From an uncultured Sphingomonadales bacterium (GTDB taxonomy: Bacteria > Pseudomonadota > Alphaproteobacteria > Sphingomonadales > Rhodothalassiaceae), in NCBI GenBank assembly GCA_947499155.1, contig CANMND010000001.1, positions 62,001-126,000 of the forward strand: 64,000 bases of DNA, given 5' to 3'. The position numbers and the translations under genes are program-made. Below, piece after piece: positions 24,653-34,203 of the stretch. Each line of letters opens with the position of its first letter. Position 1 is the first letter of the stretch. The notes below the pieces were generated by a model. That model made no database searches, was not told where the DNA came from, and saw only the letters and a list, made by a program, of their open reading frames with translations.

Positions 24653-26962
24653 TCACCCAGCCATGCGGGCAGCGCGAACAGATTCCCACACCCTTAAGGG
24701 TGTCGCCGGCATATCAAGATGGGAAACGTTCAAGGGGGCCAAAGCCTCAATTATAGCAATCATGGCAGACGGACAGGCACCAATTGTTCCTGCCTCACCA
24801 CAGCCTTTAAGACCCAGCGGATTGGTCTGGCATAAAATCTCATTATAGCTGAAATCAATAAAGGGCACCTCGTCTGCACGGGGGATGCCGTAATCCATAA
24901 AGCTGCCGGATAAAAGCTGGCCATCGCCGTCATATATAACCGTTTCTCCCAAAGCCTGACCAAGGCCTTGTACGACGCCACCATGGACCTGACCTTCGAC
25001 CAGCATTGGATTTATGATCTTGCCAAAATCATCCACCACCACATAGGCAACAACCCTTGTAACACCGGTCTCAGGGTCCACTTCCACCTCACAGATATGA
25101 CAGCCATTCGGGAAGGTGGATGCGGGCTTTGTGTAGGTCGCAACTAGATCCAGACCACCAGTAAACTCCTGCGGCAAGTCGGGTGCTCGTTGACCTAATT
25201 CAGCCAGTTCCATTACCGTTACGCGTTTGTTGGTGGCGTCAACCTCGAAGTGGCCATCCTTAAAACTGACAGCTTCAGGCGCACAATCAAACAGGTGCGC
25301 CATAAGCCATGTTCCCTGTGTGATTACCTTGTCTCCCGCATCAACGCAGGCATTTCCAACCATTTGCAAGGACCGCGAGCCACTGGTGCCCCCGCCTGTA
25401 TTCTTGCGCCTGGTATCTCCTTGCCGGATATCTATCAATGAGGGGTCAATTCCCAGACGGTCTCCCAGAATCTGGGCATAAGCTGTTTCATGCCCCTGCC
25501 CTGTGGATTGGGTACCAACCGCCACTTCCAGACGACCGTCAGACGTAAAGTGAAGAGCGATATCTTCGGTCGGAGCACCGATTGTGCACTCCACATAATA
25601 CGCCATGCCAATGCCGCGAAGCAGACCCCGTGCGGACGATTCTGCACGGCGTGCCTCAAAACCCTGCCAGTCCGCCCGCTTCATCGCATCGGTCATTGTG
25701 CGCAGGAAATCTCCACTGTCATAGACTGCCCCTGTTGCATTTTTATAGGGCATGTCGCTGCTGGCAACGAAATTTCGGCGACGAATTTCATCCTGGCCAA
25801 GCCCCAGGTCCATAGCCGCCTTGTGCATCAGGCGCTCCAGCAGATAGGCCGCTTCCGGTCGTCCGGCTCCACGATAGGCGTCAATAGGAGCGCTGTTACT
25901 GTAAACGCCTGTCACATGCTGATGAACTACCGGAATATGATAGGGCCCTGTCACTACCTGCAACGGCGCAAGGGTGGCAATAGCCGGCCCAAAGCTGGAC
26001 AGATATGCCCCCATATTGGCGACAGTACGTATACGATAAGCCAGAATATGCCCGTCATTGTCCAATGCCAGCTCTGCCGTACTTGAAAGGTCGCGCCCGT
26101 GCAAATCGGACAGAAAGGCGTCAGACCGGTCGGAGGTCCATTTAACAGGACGGCCCAATCTTCGCGCCGCCATCAGGACCGCAACATATTCCGGATAATT
26201 AAACGCCTTCATGCCAAAGCCACCCCCCACATCAGGGGTCATCACACGCATTTTCTCAGGCTCAACACCTAGGTTTGTCGCCAATTCTCCTTGCAATCCG
26301 GCGACCCCCTGACTGCCCAGGGTGACTTCAAATCCCTTATCCTGATCATAAAGCGCATTGATGGCACGCGGCTCCATTGATGTCGGGGCCACACGGTTAT
26401 TGCGAATTTTGACCTGCGATATATGGGCGGCACCGGCGAAGGCTTTTTCCACAGCGGCCTCGTCCCCGGTTTCCCAGACAAAAGCCCGGTTTTGTGCGAT
26501 ATCTTCATAAAGAAGGGGCGCGGATGGGGACAAGGCAGCGTCACCGTCGGATACGGCATCCAGCGGATCATAATCTACCATGACAGCTTCTGCCGCGGCG
26601 CGTGCCAAACCCACACTTTCGGCCACAATAACAGCCACAGGCTCGCCGACATACCTCAGCTTGCCTTCAGCAAGGACAGGCCTGTTTCTTGTGATCATGC
26701 CCGGCAGACTTGCGGCACACTTTAAAGGTGAGACGCCTTCAGCGGTTACATCCTGATGCGTCAGAACCAGATGAACGCCCTCCATTTCAAGGGCAGCAGA
26801 CACGTCAATTTCAAGCAGATTCGCATGGGCGACAGGCGCACGCAGGAATACGGCATGGAGTTGGCCATCAAAGACAAAATCATCAGTATAACGGCCCTGC
26901 CCTTCCAAAAAGCGCCGATCCTCAACGCGGCCTAATGACTGGCCAATTCCAAAACGCCGCAT
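24653..26962 (-). CDS. CoxL-like molybdenum hydroxylase large subunit (form II / aldehyde oxidase type)
   Basis: Molybdopterin-binding subunit of the xanthine dehydrogenase / CO dehydrogenase family (769 aa, full length). It opens GIGQSLGRVEDRRFLEGQGR, typical of CoxL-like proteins. The active-site loop reads AYRGAGRPEA near residue 360; genuine form I CO dehydrogenases have a cysteine-bearing AYRCSFR motif instead, so CO is unlikely to be the substrate. The catalytic glutamate lies in KGCGEAGTIG near the C-terminus. AGGAG precedes the ATG. The gene follows the class II aldolase gene (39 bp gap). The medium FAD and small [2Fe-2S] subunits are not encoded next to it, so it is an orphan here. 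The true substrate could be an aldehyde or N-heterocycle. Confidence 0.88.
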   Translation of the reverse strand: MRRFGIGQSLGRVEDRRFLEGQGRYTDDFVFDGQLHAVFLRAPVAHANLLEIDVSAALEMEGVHLVLTHQDVTAEGVSPLKCAASLPGMITRNRPVLAEGKLRYVGEPVAVIVAESVGLARAAAEAVMVDYDPLDAVSDGDAALSPSAPLLYEDIAQNRAFVWETGDEAAVEKAFAGAAHISQVKIRNNRVAPTSMEPRAINALYDQDKGFEVTLGSQGVAGLQGELATNLGVEPEKMRVMTPDVGGGFGMKAFNYPEYVAVLMAARRLGRPVKWTSDRSDAFLSDLHGRDLSSTAELALDNDGHILAYRIRTVANMGAYLSSFGPAIATLAPLQVVTGPYHIPVVHQHVTGVYSNSAPIDAYRGAGRPEAAYLLERLMHKAAMDLGLGQDEIRRRNFVASSDMPYKNATGAVYDSGDFLRTMTDAMKRADWQGFEARRAESSARGLLRGIGMAYYVECTIGAPTEDIALHFTSDGRLEVAVGTQSTGQGHETAYAQILGDRLGIDPSLIDIRQGDTRRKNTGGGTSGSRSLQMVGNACVDAGDKVITQGTWLMAHLFDCAPEAVSFKDGHFEVDATNKRVTVMELAELGQRAPDLPQEFTGGLDLVATYTKPASTFPNGCHICEVEVDPETGVTRVVAYVVVDDFGKIINPMLVEGQVHGGVVQGLGQALGETVIYDGDGQLLSGSFMDYGIPRADEVPFIDFSYNEILCQTNPLGLKGCGEAGTIGACPSAMIAIIEALAPLNVSHLDMPATPLRVWESVRAARMAG

Positions 26963-27001
26963 TGTCGTCTCCTGCTATTATTGAAAGCTGTTATACATGT
27001 C

Positions 27002-27784
27002 TCAGGACTTATAGGTCGGGTCCAGCCTGTCAGCCTTACGCAATAAAGCCGCCCAGTTAAGTGCTGCAGGCTTTTCAAAGCCATGGGACGCCTGATGATG
27101 CACTCGTGCACCCATGGCATCTGTATGCAAAATCAAAGAAGCACCGCCTGCCTGCGCTGCAATCTGCATCTCGCAAGCACGTTGCAGGAAAAATAATCGC
27201 AAGAACGCGGCCCCTATGGTGTCTCCAACGGTCAAAAGGCCGTGGTTGCGTAGTATCATGCAGTTCTTGTCACCCATGTCCGCCACCAGACGCTCTTTCT
27301 CACCTGGCTCCAGCGCCAGCCCTTCATAATCATGATAGGCAATGTCACCCCATTGGGTCATGGCATCTTGAGTAAGCGGCAACAGGCCACCGCGCTGACT
27401 GGCCACTGCCGTTCCGGCGATGGTGTGTACATGCAGGACACACTGCGCATCCTCACGCGCTTCATGCAAGGCTGAATGGATAACAAATCCCGCCGGATTG
27501 ACCGGATAAGGTGACGGCAAAATCTTTTCGCCCGCAAGATTAATCTTGACCAGAGACGACGCCGTGATCTCCTCAAAGAACAAGCCAAGAGGATTGATCA
27601 AAAAATGATGTTCTGGCCCCGGCACCCGCACGGTCAAGTGGGTGAAGATCATTTCATCCCAGCCAAAATGGGCGACAAGTCGATAAGCAGCGGCCAAATC
27701 AACCCGCAAGGCCCATTCCGCTTCCCCCACCTCATTGCGAACAGACACCCCTTGGTCATTTGCGGCTTTGGAACCGATCGGCAT
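27002..27784 (-). CDS. Class II aldolase/adducin family protein
   Basis: Zinc-dependent class II aldolase/adducin head-domain protein (260 aa), related to fuculose-1-phosphate aldolase and ribulose-5-phosphate epimerase. The metal-binding histidines are in CVLHVHTIAGTA near residue 120 and in the ILRNHGLLTVG block near residue 188; YHDYEGLAL is between them. AAGGG lies 7 bp upstream of ATG 27784. It leads an apparent two-gene operon with the CoxL-like gene. Many family members of this type have no known substrate; the pairing suggests a role in an aldehyde or sugar-acid pathway, which is inference. Confidence 0.86.
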   Translation of the reverse strand: MPIGSKAANDQGVSVRNEVGEAEWALRVDLAAAYRLVAHFGWDEMIFTHLTVRVPGPEHHFLINPLGLFFEEITASSLVKINLAGEKILPSPYPVNPAGFVIHSALHEAREDAQCVLHVHTIAGTAVASQRGGLLPLTQDAMTQWGDIAYHDYEGLALEPGEKERLVADMGDKNCMILRNHGLLTVGDTIGAAFLRLFFLQRACEMQIAAQAGGASLILHTDAMGARVHHQASHGFEKPAALNWAALLRKADRLDPTYKS

Positions 27785-27902
27785 TTCATCACCCTTTCAG
27801 TCATCAAGAACGTCAGACCATAGCATTGCGCCGTTCTGCGGGAAAATAAACCCTGTTGTTCTGCCACGGCGCACACAGTGCCTGAAAGCAAGAGACGGCT
27901 AC

Positions 27903-27918
27903 TGGCATACAGTTTGCA
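27903..27918 (+). promoter_or_regulatory. Sigma-54-type promoter upstream of flgK
   Basis: TGGCATACAGTTTGCA fits the -24/-12 consensus (TGGCAYR-N4-TTGCW) with GG and GC separated by exactly 10 bp. It lies about 160 bp upstream of the flgK start. Sigma-54 control of late flagellar genes is known in Caulobacter and relatives. Confidence 0.65.
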
Positions 27919-27957
27919 TTAATCTGATCAGGATCTTCTGACTTTAGGCAAAAAACT

Positions 27958-28080
27958 ATGGCGATGATTGAGGAAAGTCTGGTTCACCGTGATGTTGCGA
28001 CTGTGATTTTTCATGCGTCAAGGCAGGTCTTGCTCGGTAATTTGTGCCGCATAGTCAGCAGGAGAGGTACGCTTTCATGA
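27958..28080 (+). CDS. Short leader ORF overlapping the flgK start (40 aa, tentative)
   Basis: A 40-codon frame starts at ATG 27958, about 40 bp after the sigma-54-type promoter, and its TGA overlaps the flgK ATG as ATGA. The product begins MAMIEESLVHRDVATVIFHA and resembles nothing I recognise. An AGG lies about 9 bp upstream. The four-base overlap suggests translational coupling. It may equally be a chance frame in the leader. Confidence 0.35.
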   Translation: MAMIEESLVHRDVATVIFHASRQVLLGNLCRIVSRRGTLS

Positions 28081-30197
28081 CACTTTCATCCATTATTTCC
28101 ACCTCCCTCACCGGTCTTTTTACAAGTCAGGAAGCCTTAAGAGTCACAGGCGCCAACATCGCCAATGTGAATTCTCCAGATTACGCGCGGCAGGTGGTCC
28201 GAACTGCCCCTGATATACAATCCGGCCGTTCAGTTGGCGTCAAAATCTCAGAAATTGAACGGGTCGTGAACCGCTTTTTGGAAAGTGCAGTCCTTAATGC
28301 CCGGGCAGAATCTGGCCGCTATGAAGTGATGGGCGTTCTCCATGACCGCCTACAGGCAGCATTAGGTGCACCCGATTCTGAAACCAGTCTCAGCGCACGT
28401 ATGGACAGGGTTTTTGGAGCCCTGGCCACACTCAGCCTCAATCCCTCCGATGCGGTGACACGTCAGCACTTTTTGTCTGTCATCCAGGGTTATACAGAAG
28501 AATTGTCGCGCATAGGCTCGACCTTGCAATCCCTGCGTGGCGATGCCAGCCTTGAAATCGAAGCACGTATAGACCCTGTAAACGAGGCGCTGGCCCAAGT
28601 CTTCAACCTTAATCAGCGCATAGCCCAGCAGCAGGCAATGGGAGGCGAGTCCGGTGGTCTGGAAAACCAGCGGCAATCGGCCCTAAGCGTTGTCTCGGAA
28701 AATCTCGATATTCGCACCATCGAAAACAGCGACGGCTCAATTGACGTTGTAACCGGGACCGGAACCCAACTCGTCACAAGAAGCGGTTACAGCAAATTAT
28801 CCTATACAAGTCCCGGAGGCGTCGGGGCAGAAACTATATTTCCAACGATCGGCTTTCAACGGTTTGACCCCAAAACGAATGAACCGTCCGGGCCGGTACT
28901 GGCCCTTGACGGTCATATCAGGTCAGGCGCTCTCCGCGGACTGATGGATTTGCGGGATAACCAGCTTGTGGACCTTTCTATCGCATTGGGCGAGTTGGCG
29001 GCTCGGGTAACCGATGAAATGAATGCTGTTCATAATCTCAGCACAGCAGTTCCACCCCCTTCCAGCCTGAAAGGAAAGACTGTTCCATTGACTGGGACGG
29101 ATCCCCATAATTTTACTGGCAGTGTGACATTCGCAGTTGTCGATACAAACAGTCGTGTGGTCGCAAAAACCAGCTATGATTTTGATGCCAATCCCGGCGC
29201 CAGCATCGATGATGCTATTGCCGCTCTTAATGCAGGATTGGGCGGTTCTGGCACTGTGAGCTTTATAAATGGCGTGATGTCTTTTGATGCCGCAAACTCT
29301 GCTCATGGCGTCGTTATAGCAGAAGATCCGGCAAATACCTCTGACCGGGGCGGGCGGTCTGTCTCTCATTTCTTTGGCATGAATGACCTTCTGACAGCCC
29401 GTTCTCCAGGGATATATGAAACGGGCCTAAAACCGACGGATGCCCATGGTTTTGGCCCTGGTGAACAAATGGAATTCTCAGTTACAGATGGCTTCGGACG
29501 TGAACGATTCCGCACTACGATTGATACCACTGGAACCACAAGTTACGCGGATATTCTCTCCGACCTCAACAATCCTGCAGGACTGGGTGCCTTTTTCACC
29601 TTTGCTCTCGACAGTCTGGGTGCAATGACGGTCACACCCAAACCTGGCAGCGGTAGCAGCAGGCTGAACGTCCTTTCAGATACGACCAATTCATCAGGCA
29701 CCGGCATCGGCATGAGCGCCATGTTCGGACTTGGCGACCGCTATCGGGCAGAAGCTGCAATCGATTTCCGCCTGACTGAACAGGTTCCACAAAATGCCGG
29801 ACTTCTGGCAACCGCTCGTTTCGAGCTTGGTGCAGCGGTCGGCGATGTGGCGCTTGCTGTAGGCGACCAGCGAGGGGCGCTGGAACTGCAGCGGCTTCAA
29901 GACAGGGTGATCAGCACAGCCAATGCCGGCGAGCTTGCCGCGCAAAAACGTACACTTTCAGGATTTAATGGCGCTGTTCTGGGGAATTTTGCTGTCATGG
30001 CTGACCGGGTTTCAGTCGCAGACGGAAATAGCCAAGCCTTGATGGCGGAAGTTGACCAGCGCCGCCAATCGGTCTCTGGCGTCAATGTCGATGAGGAACT
30101 TGCCAATCTGATCATTTACCAGAATTCCTATAACGCAGCGGCCCGCATCCTGTCATCGGTGCAGGACCTTTATGACAATCTTCTGAACGCAGTCTAG
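28077..30197 (+). CDS. flgK: Flagellar hook-associated protein FlgK (HAP1)
   Basis: First hook-filament junction protein (706 aa). The N-terminal rod motif LFTSQEALRVTGANIANVNS (residues about 12-31) and the C-terminal D0 segment with SVSGVNVDEELANLIIYQNS and YNAAARILSSVQDLYDNLLN are typical. The middle (about residues 330-580) is a variable exposed region that makes the protein long for the family. GGAGAGG lies 9 bp upstream of ATG 28077. flgL follows after 10 bp. The gene has a sigma-54-type promoter and a short ORF overlapping its start. Confidence 0.93.
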   Translation: MTLSSIISTSLTGLFTSQEALRVTGANIANVNSPDYARQVVRTAPDIQSGRSVGVKISEIERVVNRFLESAVLNARAESGRYEVMGVLHDRLQAALGAPDSETSLSARMDRVFGALATLSLNPSDAVTRQHFLSVIQGYTEELSRIGSTLQSLRGDASLEIEARIDPVNEALAQVFNLNQRIAQQQAMGGESGGLENQRQSALSVVSENLDIRTIENSDGSIDVVTGTGTQLVTRSGYSKLSYTSPGGVGAETIFPTIGFQRFDPKTNEPSGPVLALDGHIRSGALRGLMDLRDNQLVDLSIALGELAARVTDEMNAVHNLSTAVPPPSSLKGKTVPLTGTDPHNFTGSVTFAVVDTNSRVVAKTSYDFDANPGASIDDAIAALNAGLGGSGTVSFINGVMSFDAANSAHGVVIAEDPANTSDRGGRSVSHFFGMNDLLTARSPGIYETGLKPTDAHGFGPGEQMEFSVTDGFGRERFRTTIDTTGTTSYADILSDLNNPAGLGAFFTFALDSLGAMTVTPKPGSGSSRLNVLSDTTNSSGTGIGMSAMFGLGDRYRAEAAIDFRLTEQVPQNAGLLATARFELGAAVGDVALAVGDQRGALELQRLQDRVISTANAGELAAQKRTLSGFNGAVLGNFAVMADRVSVADGNSQALMAEVDQRRQSVSGVNVDEELANLIIYQNSYNAAARILSSVQDLYDNLLNAV

Positions 30198-30207
30198 GAC
30201 AAGATCA

Positions 30208-31131
30208 ATGGCGCGCATTTCAAGTTTTGGACAATCTTCCTTGCTGTTGCAAAATACCTTGCGCAATCAGGGACGCCTCTTTACGTCACAACAACAGATC
30301 ACGACTGGCAAGAAGGCGCACACATTCCAGGAAATGTCACCAAAAGTTCAGGAGGCAATGAGTGCGCGGCAGAGCCAGTTCAATACAAAAAACTTTCGTG
30401 AGACAATTCTGTCTGTGCGGCAGAATGTAGATATTTATGATGTCCAGCTCAGTACAATTACGGATGCCATCAGGGATCTGAAACAGGCAACTGTTACGGC
30501 AGTTGGCCAAAATGACGCGGCCGGCTACATGTCTGTTCTGGAGCAGACCTTTGATCTTGTCAGCACTGCCCTTGGCACCCGTCTCAACGGAAATTTCATT
30601 TTTGGCGGTACACGGACAGACCAGTCGCCACTTGCCATCAACAGCCTTGCCGACCTACAGGCCCTTGCCGTGTCGGACGATGCCTTTGTCAATGACCAGA
30701 AAACAAAAACTGCACTGGTGGCGGACGGAATCGATCTGGAATTCGGTCAACTGGCAGATACTGTGGCATCAGATATTATGGCCTCCCTCAAACGCATCGC
30801 CGATTTCAGCTCCGGGCCATCTGGTCCCTTGACCGGAGACCTGACACCCGCACAAAGAACCTTTCTTGAGGGAGAAATCAGTCTGATTGAACAGGCTGCA
30901 CAAAAGGCACAGGCCTCGCAGACTCAAAACGGACTGGTATCAAACCGGCTTGATATTATCGATGATCAACACCAGACATCCCTTGTTTTTCTCGAACAGC
31001 TTGTCTCTGATATTGAAGATGTGAACCTGGCAGAGGCAATTACGCGATTACAGCAGGATCAAACGGCACTGGAAGTCTCATTCCAGGCAATCAGTACATT
31101 GTCACGTCTCAGTTTGCTCAACTTCCTTTAA
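30208..31131 (+). CDS. flgL: Flagellar hook-associated protein FlgL (HAP3), flagellin-like
   Basis: Second hook-filament junction protein (307 aa). The N-terminal flagellin-like helix (QNTLRNQGRLFTSQQQITTG, residues about 15-34) and the C-terminal helix with DIEDVNLAEAITRLQQDQTA and LEVSFQAISTLSRLSLLNFL are the D0/D1 coiled coils; LNGNFIFGGTRTDQ in the middle is a FlgL hallmark. AGGA lies 8 bp upstream. It forms an operon with flgK. The 149 bp after it holds no clear terminator or gene. Confidence 0.92.
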   Translation: MARISSFGQSSLLLQNTLRNQGRLFTSQQQITTGKKAHTFQEMSPKVQEAMSARQSQFNTKNFRETILSVRQNVDIYDVQLSTITDAIRDLKQATVTAVGQNDAAGYMSVLEQTFDLVSTALGTRLNGNFIFGGTRTDQSPLAINSLADLQALAVSDDAFVNDQKTKTALVADGIDLEFGQLADTVASDIMASLKRIADFSSGPSGPLTGDLTPAQRTFLEGEISLIEQAAQKAQASQTQNGLVSNRLDIIDDQHQTSLVFLEQLVSDIEDVNLAEAITRLQQDQTALEVSFQAISTLSRLSLLNFL

Positions 31132-31280
31132 ACCTATAATAAAATTCTCCAATAGTATTTGATAATTAAGTGTTTCTTAATGGGAACCAGTAAGAGTAGT
31201 ATTGTTTTATTGGGCCGTATACGCCTAAGGTGCTCGTAAAGAAGTGCCCAGGTCAGCGGCAACAACAATGATTGCTGTTT

Positions 31281-32396
31281 ATGGGTGACAGAATTCACGA
31301 ACTTGTTCGTCTAGCTCAGCAGAAAACGGCGCAGTCCAGGCGGCGCCTGTTTGAGAACATGACAGATCTGTTCCTCACCGACGACGGACGGCTGAGCGAG
31401 CATGAGCGGGCCTTGATGAATGACATCATGGTCAAGCTTGTTCGCACGGTCGAGCAGGAATTGAGGCGTGATCTGTCGGAATTCTTTGCCCGTACCGATG
31501 TGGACCTGCCCGATGTCGTGCGCCTGTTGGCCAATGACGAGATTGAAGTTGCCCGCCCTGTACTGGAAAAAAGCAAGCTCCTCCAGGATACAGACCTCAT
31601 CGAAATCATTCAGATGCGTACGGACGAGCATCGGCTTGCCATCGCGTTGCGTGATGAGGTGAGCGAAGATGTATCCAACGCATTGGTCGAATACGGCAAT
31701 GACGATGTGATCGAGGCCCTGTTGCGAAATGAAGATGCCAGTCTGTCGCAGCGCGCCATGGAGTATCTCGTCTCGGAATCACGAAGAATTGATCGCTTCT
31801 CCGAACCCCTCGTCAATCGTTCAGATTTACCCGCAGAACTTGCTTACCGCATGTATTGGTGGGTTGCTGCCGCTCTTCGTCGAAAAATAGTCAGTGAGTT
31901 TGATATTGACCCCCTGATTGTTGACAATGCCATGCGGCATGCAACGCGCAATATTCTCGCAGATCGGCAGAATTCGGAAGGTTCTTATGTTAAAGCGCAG
32001 CGACTGGTGCGACGCCTGTCTGAAACCGGGGACCTGACTATTGAGTTTTTGATGGGCAGTCTGCGCCAGCGCCGCATTGCTGTATTTGTTGCAGGTCTTG
32101 CAGAATTGGGGGGTATCGATTTCAGGACCGCATGGCGAATATTCAATGATCCTGGAGGAGAGAGTCTCGCCGTTCTGGCCCGGGCTGTCGGAATGGAGCG
32201 TGGACAATTCACATCAATTTTTCTATTAATAAGGCAGCTGAAAGATGGGGAAAAGGCACGGGGGCCGGGAATTCTGAAGACTATCCTAGCACTTTTTGAT
32301 TCTGTCTCTACGGTCAACGCGCGTGGTGCCCTGCATTACTGGCAGCAGGATAGCGCCTATCAGATCGCACTGGAGGAATTGCGGCATGTCGGATAA
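31281..32396 (+). CDS. DUF2336 domain protein
   Basis: Cytosolic, largely helical protein of the alphaproteobacterial DUF2336 family (371 aa from ATG 31281; a TTG three codons earlier is also in frame). The segment with VARPVLEKSKLLQDTDLIEI (about residues 92-111) and the following HEAT-like helices are typical. The domain covers most of residues 20-300. Its function is not established. The stop overlaps the start of the histidine kinase by 11 bp, so the two are translationally coupled, which suggests a joint signalling role. Confidence 0.85.
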   Translation: MGDRIHELVRLAQQKTAQSRRRLFENMTDLFLTDDGRLSEHERALMNDIMVKLVRTVEQELRRDLSEFFARTDVDLPDVVRLLANDEIEVARPVLEKSKLLQDTDLIEIIQMRTDEHRLAIALRDEVSEDVSNALVEYGNDDVIEALLRNEDASLSQRAMEYLVSESRRIDRFSEPLVNRSDLPAELAYRMYWWVAAALRRKIVSEFDIDPLIVDNAMRHATRNILADRQNSEGSYVKAQRLVRRLSETGDLTIEFLMGSLRQRRIAVFVAGLAELGGIDFRTAWRIFNDPGGESLAVLARAVGMERGQFTSIFLLIRQLKDGEKARGPGILKTILALFDSVSTVNARGALHYWQQDSAYQIALEELRHVG

Positions 32397-34203
32397 GCTC
32401 AATCCGGGAGCGGCGCAGGAGGCTATCGACCTGTCCGGATGGGCACGCACATTAACCCAGGCCGCCCGACCCGTTTCGCATCATGCAGGCGGCACCAGCC
32501 TGAACGAGACCGGGCGTGTTGCAGCTTCACCTGAAGCTTCAAAATCCTATATCAGGCCAGATCACAATCAAGAGGCCCTCGCGCACCGCCACGCGGCCAA
32601 TGACAGCCTGTTGACGCAGGCAGGCCGGATTATTGTTGATGAAAGTCAGCCTTTTTATCTGGCCACCCTTCCTGGCATTCTTCAAAATGTTAATGACGCC
32701 TACCGTAGTTTAGCGGCTGAAGCCGGCGATACACTGCCAAGTTCCGGTACTCCGGTAATTGGAGCAATGGTGCCGCTTGAGCACAGAAAAATACTTAAGC
32801 AGGTAGCAGATACCGGCGATACAGTGACGACAGAAGAATGGGTTGGGGCCCAGAGCCAGCAAAGATGCTGGCGAGGGCGTCATTTCCCAGTCAGAAATCA
32901 GGCGGGCGATCTTATCGCGGTCGCGGGCACCTATACCGAGATCACTTTAGACCTCAGCATGCGTCATGATGCGATCTATGCCCGTCGACGGTTCAGCGAT
33001 TTCGCCCGTGCGGCCTCGGACTGGTTCTGGGAAACCGACAGGCAAGGCAGACTGACCCTTTTGTCTGAACGATTTGCTGCCAGCGCGGGCCTGCCGGCTG
33101 CGGTCTTTTACAAACGGCCTCTGACGGACCTTGGCAAGTCGGGGGCTGATACCTCTCTTGTCAAGCGACTGGAACAGGCGCTGGCGGATCGGACACCTTT
33201 TCGGAATGTACCCATCGAAATTAAATCCGCCGATACAGAAACCAAACGCTGCCATTTGTCAGGAGTTCCAGTTTTCGATTCAACAGATGGTACGTTTTTG
33301 GGGTTTCGTGGTGCTGGCATGGACGTAACCCAGATGCATCGCAATGCCGTGCGGGCAGCTGAAATGCGGCAGAACCTGCAATCTACCCTGGAAGAGCTCA
33401 CGCGTAAAAATTTGGAGTTGGATATCGCCTCCGTTCACGCCGAAAGCGCACTTCGTGCCAAGAACGAGTTTCTGGCTGCCATGAGTCATGAATTGCGTAC
33501 CCCGCTCAATGCCATTATTGGTTTTGCGGAAAGCATGGACTTACAGACATTTGGCGAACTGAACGATCAGTACCGCAGCTACAGTCGTGATATCAGCGGC
33601 GCCGGCCGCCATCTGCTCAGCCTGATTAATGACGTGCTTGATGTTGCTGTTCTGGAAAGCAACGGAATGTCAGTCGAACCTGAACCGCTGTCCTTGAAAA
33701 CACAATTCGAGCAGGCCGCAGGCCTGATACGTATCCGGGCGCAAGGGCGCAATATTGATCTGTCTGCCCTTACACTGCCGCGGGATGTGACGATCTTCGC
33801 CGATGATCGAAGGACAACCCAGATCTTCCTGAATCTTTTAACCAATGCCACTAAATTCACCCATGAAGGCGGGCGCATTGGCGCTGAACTGCGTACGGGA
33901 GATGGTATGGCTGCCGTCACGATCTGGGACACGGGGATCGGCATCCCGCCAAATATGCAAGAGCGTGTCTTCGACAAATTCCAGCAGGTACGTGAAACCA
34001 TTTACAGCCGCAGCAGCGAAGGCGCAGGTCTTGGCCTGCATATCAGCCGTGAACTGGCGCGCCTGATGGGCGGCGATATCCAGCTTGTATCCAAAGAAGG
34101 CTCAGGCTCTCGCTTCACAGTGACTCTGCCGATGTTAAAGGATCACGCGTCTTCGACTACGGCAGGCACGCCGCAGGACGCCAGCGCAACTCCTATTGAA
34201 TAA
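32386..34203 (+). CDS. PAS-domain sensor histidine kinase
   Basis: Hybrid-free sensor kinase (605 aa from ATG 32386), without membrane helices. Residues about 80-190 and 200-315 look like PAS domains ([39 protein letters not shown]). The dimerisation/phosphoacceptor helix is [20 protein letters not shown], with the histidine in HELRTP near residue 367. The ATPase domain shows [14 protein letters not shown] (N box), [10 protein letters not shown] (G1) and [18 protein letters not shown] (G2). No receiver domain is attached, so the response regulator is encoded elsewhere. It overlaps the DUF2336 gene upstream and, by 11 bp tail to tail, the NAD kinase gene. Confidence 0.92.
   Translation: MSDKLNPGAAQEAIDLSGWARTLTQAARPVSHHAGGTSLNETGRVAASPEASKSYIRPDHNQEALAHRHAANDSLLTQAGRIIVDESQPFYLATLPGILQNVNDAYRSLAAEAGDTLPSSGTPVIGAMVPLEHRKILKQVADTGDTVTTEEWVGAQSQQRCWRGRHFPVRNQAGDLIAVAGTYTEITLDLSMRHDAIYARRRFSDFARAASDWFWETDRQGRLTLLSERFAASAGLPAAVFYKRPLTDLGKSGADTSLVKRLEQALADRTPFRNVPIEIKSADTETKRCHLSGVPVFDSTDGTFLGFRGAGMDVTQMHRNAVRAAEMRQNLQSTLEELTRKNLELDIASVHAESALRAKNEFLAAMSHELRTPLNAIIGFAESMDLQTFGELNDQYRSYSRDISGAGRHLLSLINDVLDVAVLESNGMSVEPEPLSLKTQFEQAAGLIRIRAQGRNIDLSALTLPRDVTIFADDRRTTQIFLNLLTNATKFTHEGGRIGAELRTGDGMAAVTIWDTGIGIPPNMQERVFDKFQQVRETIYSRSSEGAGLGLHISRELARLMGGDIQLVSKEGSGSRFTVTLPMLKDHASSTTAGTPQDASATPIE

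Noticed and set aside
24653-26962. True CO dehydrogenase (form I coxL)
   Set aside because: The active-site loop is AYRGAGR and not the cysteine-containing AYRCSFR, and coxM and coxS are absent.
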